In this document: positions 57,513-64,000 of the stretch, piece after piece | Layout: each line of letters begins with the position of its first letter | Position numbering within the stretch: the stretch's first letter is position 1 | Source of the DNA: an uncultured Clostridium sp. | GTDB taxonomy: Bacteria > Bacillota > Clostridia > TANB77 > CAG-508 | Assembly (NCBI GenBank): GCA_905213875.1 | Contig: CAJMJN010000002.1 | Coordinates: forward strand, 1-64,000 | Reading direction: 5' to 3' | DNA: 64,000 nucleotides | Program-made: the position numbers and the translations under genes | Notes under the pieces: model-generated | Told to the model about the DNA's origin: nothing | Databases searched by the model: none | Seen by the model: only the letters and a program-made list of their open reading frames with translations

Positions 57513-58370
57513 ATGGATGGAATACTAATAGTAAATAAACCCAAAAATTGTACTTCACATGATGTGGTTTATAAAGTAAAAAAAATAACAAATCAAAAGG
57601 TAGGACATACTGGGACATTAGACCCAATGGCAACAGGAGTTCTACCTTTGCTAATTGGAAAAGGAACATTATGTTCAAAATATTTAATAGAACATGATAA
57701 AATATATAAAGCAACAATTCAATTAGGTAAAAGAACAACTACATCTGACCAAGAGGGAGAAATAATAGAAGAACAAGAAGTTGGAGATAATGCTTTAGAC
57801 TTTAAATATATTACAGAAAAATTAAAAGAATTTTTAGGCAAACAAATACAAACACCACCAATTTATTCCGCAATAAAAGTTAATGGAAAAAAACTATATG
57901 AATATGCAAGAAAAGGACAAAATATAGAAGTTCCTAAAAGAGAAATAGAAATTTATGAAATAGAATTATTAAATGTGGACAAACAAAATAAAAAAATAGA
58001 ATATAAAGTTCATTGCTCAAAAGGAACATATATAAGAAGTTTATGTGAAGACATAGCAAAAAAACTAGGAACAATTGGATATATGGCAAGTTTGGAAAGA
58101 TTAAAAGTTGGGAAATTTATGTTAGAAGATTCTATATCAATAGATAATCTAGAAAATGACAATATAGAAACACATATTATACCAATAGAAGAAATATTTA
58201 AAAATAGTGATAAAATAGAACTAAACCATAGAAAATTAGAACTATTTTTAAATGGAGTAAAACTGACTCAAAAATTCCCTAATGGAGTATATAGAATTTA
58301 TTGTGAAAATAAATTTATTGGTACAGGAATAATTAAAGAAAATTTATTAAAAAGAGATGTTATAATTTAA
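57513..58370 (+). CDS. truB: tRNA pseudouridine-55 synthase TruB
   Basis: DGILIVNKPKNCTSHDVVYKVKK and GHTGTLDPMATGVLPLLIG contain the catalytic Asp; PPIYSAIKVNGKKLYEYARKG and CSKGTYIRSLCEDIAKKLG are family motifs. ATG 57513 follows GGGAGGATAG; the open frame upstream covers a hairpin and is not used. 285 residues. Confidence 0.95.
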   Translation: MDGILIVNKPKNCTSHDVVYKVKKITNQKVGHTGTLDPMATGVLPLLIGKGTLCSKYLIEHDKIYKATIQLGKRTTTSDQEGEIIEEQEVGDNALDFKYITEKLKEFLGKQIQTPPIYSAIKVNGKKLYEYARKGQNIEVPKREIEIYEIELLNVDKQNKKIEYKVHCSKGTYIRSLCEDIAKKLGTIGYMASLERLKVGKFMLEDSISIDNLENDNIETHIIPIEEIFKNSDKIELNHRKLELFLNGVKLTQKFPNGVYRIYCENKFIGTGIIKENLLKRDVII

Positions 58371-58413
58371 AAATCACCTTCATATATTTTAGAAAAAGTA
58401 TATGAGGTGATTT
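58371..58413 (+). terminator. truB terminator that contains the next gene's ribosome site
   Basis: The arms AAATCACCTTCATATA (58371-58386) and TATATGAGGTGATTT (58399-58413) are followed by TTTT, a good intrinsic terminator. The 3' arm carries GAGGTGA, the only ribosome site for the TTG at 58416, so the stem would hide it. Confidence 0.75.
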
Positions 58414-58415
58414 TT

Positions 58416-59267
58416 TTGTATTATATTCAAGAATGTGACAAGCCTAAATTTTGGAATAAAATTTTTAATGTAATAGAATTGTATGAAGATAAAATAATTT
58501 TACCAATAAATAATGTTGATGGAAATATAAAAAAAGAAAAAATAAAAATATTAGTTAACAAAATAAAAAAATTATTAGACAAAACAGGCTGTAAAAAAGT
58601 ATGTGTAAGTAAAAAATTAAAAAGTAAAAAAGAGTTTATGGAAGAATTAAAAAAAACAAATATAGAAGTAATAAAAGGTAAATGGTTATATAGTGTATTA
58701 ACATATGAAATTTTAGAGTATATAGTAAAAAAAGAAAAAATTAAAAAAGAAGATATCGTAATTTCAATATTGATAAACCATTTAACTTCAGACTATATTT
58801 TTGAACATTTACAAAAAATAGTTCAAGAATATAAATCAGTAAATATAGTAACAAATAATATTGGAAAATTTGAAAAAATATCTAATATCTTAGAAAAAGA
58901 AGGAATTATAATAAATATATCAAATAACAAGAAAAAGTCTTTGATAAGAAGCAAGATTATATTAAATATTGATTTTAATACAGAACAAATAAACCAGTAT
59001 AACATACCAGAAAAAGCAATAATTGTAAGTGAAAAAGAAGATATAAAAATTAATAAAAAGAGATTTAATGGCATTTGTATAAATGATTATGAAATTAAAT
59101 ATTTGAATGTGGATGAATTTGATTATGATAAATACAGTTTATATGAACAAAAAGATATTTATGAATCACAAATTTATCAAAATCAACCATTTGAATATAT
59201 AAAAAGAAAATTGGCAAGAGACAAGGTGCAAATAGATTACTTAAAAGGAAACAAAACTATATACTAA
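58416..59267 (+). CDS. unknown conserved-looking protein
   Basis: The 283-residue soluble protein is not recognised: it begins YYIQECDKPKFWNKIFNVIELYEDKIILP. It is Lys/Ile-rich with alternating helix/strand sequence (EILEYIVKKEKIKKEDIVISILINHLTSDYIFEHLQKIVQEYKSVNIVTNNIGKFEKISNILE), suggesting a Rossmann-like alpha/beta fold (SVNIVTNNIGKFEKI). It ends FEYIKRKLARDKVQIDYLKGNKTIY. TTG 58416 is the start implied by GAGGTGA. Being the last gene after truB it may belong to the same operon by readthrough. Confidence 0.6.
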   Translation: MYYIQECDKPKFWNKIFNVIELYEDKIILPINNVDGNIKKEKIKILVNKIKKLLDKTGCKKVCVSKKLKSKKEFMEELKKTNIEVIKGKWLYSVLTYEILEYIVKKEKIKKEDIVISILINHLTSDYIFEHLQKIVQEYKSVNIVTNNIGKFEKISNILEKEGIIINISNNKKKSLIRSKIILNIDFNTEQINQYNIPEKAIIVSEKEDIKINKKRFNGICINDYEIKYLNVDEFDYDKYSLYEQKDIYESQIYQNQPFEYIKRKLARDKVQIDYLKGNKTIY

Positions 59268-59278
59268 TTATATTTTAA

Positions 59279-59475
59279 TTTATCGAACATTTTGCAATAT
59301 AGAATTTTTATTACATTCCTCTGCTTATTACAATCTCTAAGAAATTCTAACTTATTTTATGGCACCCTTCCATTAAAAATGAACTCTTTCCATAAAATCA
59401 CATAAGAATTTCTAAGATTTCTCCATTCGCATTCGTCATTGCATTCAAATTCTATATTGCAAAATGTTCGATAAA
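59279..59475. repeat. very large nested palindrome before the PBP gene
   Basis: The arms at 59279-59307 and 59447-59475 form a perfect 29-base inverted repeat (starting TTTATCGAACATTTTGC). Within it a second, imperfect pair CTAAGAAATTCT...TATTTTATGG and CCATAAAAT...AGAATTTCTAAG is nested. The 139-base interior has no open frame. Nothing comparable is expected by chance. Confidence 0.85.
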
Positions 59476-59569
59476 CTAAATCTTAAAAATTTCTATAAAA
59501 GCTTTCCTTTTTTTATAAAATATAATATAATGTATTTGTCAAATTTATAATTGGCAAGGAGGTAAAGAA

Positions 59570-62170
59570 ATGCCAAACAATAGTAGTAGAAGAAGTAATG
59601 AACAAGATAGAACTAAAAGATATAAAACACCACAAACAAGACGAAAGTCCTCAGGTAGACCAAGAAATAGTGACACAACAGAAGAGACAAGAAAAGTTAA
59701 TACAAATAATAAAAAAAGAAGAAAAGTAAATGGCAAAAAGAAAAATACCCAAAATCATGAAAAATTAAAGATGGCTTTAAAAATAGCTGTAGTAATATTC
59801 CTATTATTATGTGTAATTGGTGCCGGAATAGTTGCAGGAATATTTTTTGGATTATTTGGAGATGACTTTGAAATAACTAAAGAAGAACTAAAAATTGGAG
59901 CATCAAATTCAGTTGTTGTAGATGCTAATGGAGCGGTTATAGCAAACTTGAGTGGAGACGAAAAGAGAAAAATTGTAAAATTAGAAGATATGTCAGAATA
60001 TTTACCTAAAGCATATGTAGCGATAGAAGATGAAAGATTTTACAAACATCATGGAGTCGATTTTAAAAGAACAACAGGAGCTATTATAAATACAGTGCTT
60101 AAAGGAAATTCAAGTTATGGTGGAAGTACAATAACTCAACAGTTAGTTAAAAATATAACAGAAGATAATGATACTAAAGGATTAGCAGGAATAGCCAGAA
60201 AAATAAAAGAATGGGCAAAAGCATATCAAGTAGAAAGAATGATATCCAAAGATCAAATTCTAGAATTGTATTTAAACATCTTATTTGTAGGTGGAGAAGG
60301 AAATATACATGGAGTTGAATTAGGAGCGGAATATTATTTTAATAAAAGTGCAAAAGATTTAAGCTTGGCAGAATGTGCATATATGGCAGGTATTAACAGT
60401 TCACCAATGTCATATAATCCATTTGATAGTTCTAAAGACAATTCTGAAAAAATAAAAAATAAAACAAAAACTGTTTTGAAAAAAATGAAAGACTTAGGAT
60501 ATATAAATGAAGAAGAATACAATTCAGCAGTAACTGAAGCTGAAAATGGATTAAACTTTAATAAAGGAACAATATCTTCATCATCAAATTATTCTTACCA
60601 TACAGATGCAGTTGTTGATCAAGTAATAAAACAAGTTATGGATGAAAAAGGAATCTCAAGACAATTAGCTGAAAATTATGTCTATGGTAGGGGACTTACG
60701 ATATATTCTACAGTAGATTCAACTATTCAAGCAAGAGTAGAAGAAGAATACCAAAAGGACAAATATATAAAAGCTGGAAAAGCGAAAGATGCAAATGGAA
60801 ATAAATTAAATGAGCATACACAATCAGGAATGGCAGTTATTGATTATAAAACAGGAAATGTAGTTGCAATTGCAGGTGGACTTGGAGATAAACAAGGAGC
60901 TGGATGGAATAGAGCAACACAAATGAAAAAACAAACAGGTTCATCAATAAAAATGATAGCAGATGTAGCACCAGCATTAGAAGAAAAAGTTATAACACCA
61001 GCAACAGTATATATAGATGAAAAGACCGATTTTGGAAATTACACACCTAAAAATGATGGAAATAAATATAAAAATTCAACAATGAATATAAGAGAATTTA
61101 TTGCATTATCAAGAAATATACCAGCATTAAAAATAATGAAAGAGCTAACACCTAAAAAATCATTAGAATACTTAAAGAAAATGGGATTCTCATCACTAGA
61201 TAGTAATGATGAAGTTTTAGCATTAGCAATTGGTGGTATGACACATGGAGCAAGCCCATTAGAAATGGCAGCAGCTTATGGAACAATTGCAAACAATGGA
61301 GTTTATATTACACCAACATTCTATACACAAGTAGTAGATGCAAGTGGAAAAGTTGTAATGACACCAAATCAAGAAGAAAAAAGAGTGTTTTCTGAGCAAA
61401 CAGCATATTTAGCAAAATCAATAAATAAAGAACCAGTAACAGCATCAAATGGTACAGCTACATATTGTGCTATAAAAGGAATGGATGTAGCAGCTAAAAC
61501 TGGTACAACAGATAACAGCTATGATAGATGGCTTTGCGGATTCACACCATATTATGCAGCTGCAACATGGTTTGGATATGACCAAAATGAAGAAGTAACA
61601 GGATTTGGTCAGAACCCAGCAGGACAAATTTGGGATGCAGTAATGACAGATATTCATAAAACACTAGAAGGAAAAAAATTTGAACAACCAAGTGGTATAG
61701 TAAAAGAAACAGTATGTAGAACAACAGGATGTTTAGCAACATCAAGTTGTAAAGATACTTATGAAGAAATATTTGCACAAAACAATTTACCAGAAAAATG
61801 TCAAGGACATGGAAGTCAACAAATATGTTCTGAATCTGGAAAAGTAGCAACACAATATTGTTCACAATATACAACTGTAAAAACAAATTATTATGGTTCT
61901 ACAATACCAAAAGAACAATTAAAATTATGGACACCTTTAAATGGTAAATCAACTTCAACAGGCGAAAAAATAACTGATATATGTGATATACATACTAAAG
62001 CTAAAGAAGTAGAAAAACCAAAAGAAGAGCCAAAAACAAATATAACTAATACAAGCAATTCATCAAATACAACTAATACGACAGAAACAACAAAACCGGG
62101 AACAGGAAATAACACATCTGGAGGAGGGAATACAACCACACCAACAGAACCAGATGAACCAACAGAATAA
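59570..62170 (+). CDS. class A penicillin-binding protein (PBP1a-like)
   Basis: The 866-residue bifunctional enzyme polymerises and cross-links peptidoglycan. A basic cytosolic tail and TM helix (ALKIAVVIFLLLCVIGAGIVAGIFF, near 67-92) precede GT51 (AIEDERFYKHHGVDFKR with catalytic Glu, GGSTITQQLVKN) and the transpeptidase (QTGSSIKMIADVAPALEEKV, S-x-x-K; AAKTGTTDNSYDRWLCGF, KTG). Cysteine pairs near the C-terminus (CRTTGCLATSSCKD) and an Asn/Thr-rich tail complete it. AAGGAGG lies before ATG 59570. Confidence 0.95.
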   Translation: MPNNSSRRSNEQDRTKRYKTPQTRRKSSGRPRNSDTTEETRKVNTNNKKRRKVNGKKKNTQNHEKLKMALKIAVVIFLLLCVIGAGIVAGIFFGLFGDDFEITKEELKIGASNSVVVDANGAVIANLSGDEKRKIVKLEDMSEYLPKAYVAIEDERFYKHHGVDFKRTTGAIINTVLKGNSSYGGSTITQQLVKNITEDNDTKGLAGIARKIKEWAKAYQVERMISKDQILELYLNILFVGGEGNIHGVELGAEYYFNKSAKDLSLAECAYMAGINSSPMSYNPFDSSKDNSEKIKNKTKTVLKKMKDLGYINEEEYNSAVTEAENGLNFNKGTISSSSNYSYHTDAVVDQVIKQVMDEKGISRQLAENYVYGRGLTIYSTVDSTIQARVEEEYQKDKYIKAGKAKDANGNKLNEHTQSGMAVIDYKTGNVVAIAGGLGDKQGAGWNRATQMKKQTGSSIKMIADVAPALEEKVITPATVYIDEKTDFGNYTPKNDGNKYKNSTMNIREFIALSRNIPALKIMKELTPKKSLEYLKKMGFSSLDSNDEVLALAIGGMTHGASPLEMAAAYGTIANNGVYITPTFYTQVVDASGKVVMTPNQEEKRVFSEQTAYLAKSINKEPVTASNGTATYCAIKGMDVAAKTGTTDNSYDRWLCGFTPYYAAATWFGYDQNEEVTGFGQNPAGQIWDAVMTDIHKTLEGKKFEQPSGIVKETVCRTTGCLATSSCKDTYEEIFAQNNLPEKCQGHGSQQICSESGKVATQYCSQYTTVKTNYYGSTIPKEQLKLWTPLNGKSTSTGEKITDICDIHTKAKEVEKPKEEPKTNITNTSNSSNTTNTTETTKPGTGNNTSGGGNTTTPTEPDEPTE

Positions 62171-62222
62171 AAACGGAAAGGAGTATATGGTAATTTAAGT
62201 TATTAAACTATCATACAAAAAT

Positions 62223-63620
62223 ATGGATATATATTTTTACAATACATTAACAAGAAAAAAAGAACTTTTTGAACCATTAGATTCACAAGAAATAAGAATG
62301 TATTCATGTGGACCAACAGTATACAAAAATGCAACTATTGGAAATATGAGAACAAATATATTTCAAGATGTATTAAGAAGAATGCTTAGATACAATGGAT
62401 ATAAAATAAAACATGTAATGAATATTACAGATGTCGGCCACCTTGTCTCAGATGGAGACGAGGGGGAAGACAAAATGTTAAAATCAGCAAGAGAAGAACA
62501 TAAAACGCCACTTGAAATAGCAGAACATTATACAAAATTATTTTTTGAAGATTTAAAATCATTAAATGTGGAAACACCAGAAATTGTATGTAAAGCCACT
62601 GAACATATTAAAGAAATGTTAGAATATGTTGAAAAATTAATGGAAAACGGATATGCATATGAAACATCAACAGCAATATATTTTGATATATCCAAATTAG
62701 ATAAATATCCAATATTATCTAATTTGGACATAAATGAGCAAAAAGCAGGAGCAAGAGTTGATATAGACCCAGAAAAAAGAAACCCATATGATTTTGCACT
62801 TTGGATAAAAGCACCAGAAAATCATTTAATGAAATGGGATAGCCCTTGGGGACCAAGTTACCCAGGTTGGCATATAGAATGTTCAGCAATGGGAAGAAAA
62901 TATTTAGGAGAACAATTTGATATACATACAGGAGGAATTGATTTAATTCCAACACACCATGAAAATGAAATTGCACAAAGTAAAGGAGCTTGTGGAAAAA
63001 TACCTGCTAGATATTGGATGCATGGAGAATATCTATTAATAAATGGTGGGAAAATGTCAAAAAGCCTAGGAAATGTATATCTAGTAAAAGATATAATAGA
63101 AAAAGGCTATGAACCATTAGCGTATAGATTATTCTGCTATTCAAGCCATTATAGAAACAAGCTAAACTTTACATGGGAAGGAATAGAATCAGCAGAAAAA
63201 TCATTAATACGTTTACGCAATAGTTATCAAACTAACTTAGAAGGAAAAGATGAATTAACAGAGGAAGATAAAAAACAATTAGCTCAAATTGAAGACAATT
63301 GCCACAAAGCAATAAATGACGATTTAAATATGCCATTAGCAATGAGCTATGTATGGGAATTAGCTAAATTTGAAAAGAAAAATATAGAAGTAGCAAAATT
63401 ATTAGCAAAATTTGATACAGTTCTAGGATTAAAAATAGATGAAAAAAATCAAGAAAAAAGTGTAGAAATACCACAAGAAATTAAAGAACTTTTAGAACAA
63501 AGAAAAATTGCTAGAGAAAATAAAGATTGGGCAAAATCAGATGAATTAAGAGACTTGATTGCACAAAAAGGATATATAGTTAAAGATACTAAACAAGGTC
63601 AAACAGTTGAAAAAAAATAA
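62223..63620 (+). CDS. cysS: cysteinyl-tRNA synthetase
   Basis: CysS is the class I synthetase for Cys. CGPTVYKNATIGNMRT (zinc Cys and HIGH-like motif) near residue 28, WHIECSAMGRKYLG and HHENEIAQSKG (zinc ligands), and GKMSKSLGN (KMSKS) near 278 are present. 465 residues, a normal length. No strong ribosome site is seen directly before ATG 62223; AAGGAG lies well upstream near 62178. Confidence 0.96.
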   Translation: MDIYFYNTLTRKKELFEPLDSQEIRMYSCGPTVYKNATIGNMRTNIFQDVLRRMLRYNGYKIKHVMNITDVGHLVSDGDEGEDKMLKSAREEHKTPLEIAEHYTKLFFEDLKSLNVETPEIVCKATEHIKEMLEYVEKLMENGYAYETSTAIYFDISKLDKYPILSNLDINEQKAGARVDIDPEKRNPYDFALWIKAPENHLMKWDSPWGPSYPGWHIECSAMGRKYLGEQFDIHTGGIDLIPTHHENEIAQSKGACGKIPARYWMHGEYLLINGGKMSKSLGNVYLVKDIIEKGYEPLAYRLFCYSSHYRNKLNFTWEGIESAEKSLIRLRNSYQTNLEGKDELTEEDKKQLAQIEDNCHKAINDDLNMPLAMSYVWELAKFEKKNIEVAKLLAKFDTVLGLKIDEKNQEKSVEIPQEIKELLEQRKIARENKDWAKSDELRDLIAQKGYIVKDTKQGQTVEKK

Positions 63621-63727
63621 TGTAGTAATTGATTTCTTTAATTTAATATATTTACAGATAGTTGGAAATTACAAAGAAAAACATATTAAACTAATAGAAT
63701 GTCATATGAAAGGAAGATGATGATATC

Positions 63728-64000
63728 ATGGCAATTTTATTACCAGGAGGTGCAGGTTATATAGGAAGCCACACTGCAGTAGAACTATTAAATGCAGGAA
63801 AGGAAATTGTAATATTAGATAATTTTTCTAATAGTAAACCAGAAGTTTTAGAAAAAATAAAAAAAATAACAGGAAAAGACTTCAAATTTTATGAAATAGA
63901 TTATTTAGATAGAGAAAAATTAGAAAAAGTATTTAAAGAAAATAATATAGAAGCAGTATTAAACTTTGCTGGATATAAAGCAGTTGGGGAATCAGTGCAA
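63728..64000 (+). CDS. galE: UDP-glucose 4-epimerase GalE, cut by the window end
   Basis: The first 91 codons read [21 protein letters not shown] and [12 protein letters not shown], then [18 protein letters not shown] and [24 protein letters not shown] is the Rossmann NAD-binding motif and AGYKAVGES the epimerase family stretch. The usual Thr before GG is Pro here. GAAAGGAAGATG lies upstream of ATG 63728. The catalytic Tyr is beyond the window. Confidence 0.9.
   Translation, partial: MAILLPGGAGYIGSHTAVELLNAGKEIVILDNFSNSKPEVLEKIKKITGKDFKFYEIDYLDREKLEKVFKENNIEAVLNFAGYKAVGESVQ

Overview
This is an AT-rich chromosomal window from a low-GC Firmicute, most likely an uncultured gut-type Clostridia lineage. 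The lineage is inferred from gene content and order: a rimP-nusA-ylxR-ylxQ-infB-rbfA-nrnA-truB cluster, mini-RNase III, RbgA, WhiA, a T-box on pheS/pheT, many TTG starts, A-rich codon use and consensus Firmicute promoters. No rRNA or CRISPR array is visible.

Layout. 1-2.4 kb is an accessory patch: a BRO-type phage antirepressor, a decayed small-protein gene and a membrane protein. 2.5-12.9 kb holds rbgA, mrnC, tRNA-Glu, a Mn2+-riboswitch-like leader before a P2A cation ATPase, metG, a peptidoglycan deacetylase and a large unknown protein. 13.0-19.9 kb is a degraded integrative element in the 3' end of a tRNA-Leu gene, bounded by 15-bp repeats. It carries a broken tyrosine integrase, a broken IS, a metallophosphoesterase cargo operon, TnpV, a candidate structured RNA with its own promoter and terminator, a PBECR-like nuclease and two DnaA boxes. 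20-36 kb is mostly housekeeping: FemX, DUF1189, an interrupted ftsH, prmC, copZ-copA, whiA, a frameshifted hemW, recN, eno and a sortase-anchored VWA protein. 36-41 kb is a T-box-controlled pheS/pheT region with two unknown small proteins. 41.4-42.7 kb pairs a roughly 600-nt structured RNA with a small multi-pass membrane protein; together they look like an OLE RNA / OapA locus. 42.7-50.6 kb has rpsO and pnp with structured leaders, a broken secreted metalloprotease, queA-tgt and a WG-repeat protein. 50.6-59.3 kb is the nusA-infB translation cluster, and 59.6-64 kb has a class A PBP, cysS and the start of galE.

Most of the window supports translation, RNA turnover and cell-wall synthesis, with many RNA-level controls: T-box, Mn riboswitch, S15 and pnp leaders. 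The non-routine points are the OLE/OapA candidate, the structured RNA in the tRNA-Leu element, three very large palindromes between genes, and conserved genes (ftsH, hemW, a metalloprotease) broken by one or two base changes. Those breaks may be real or may be sequence errors.
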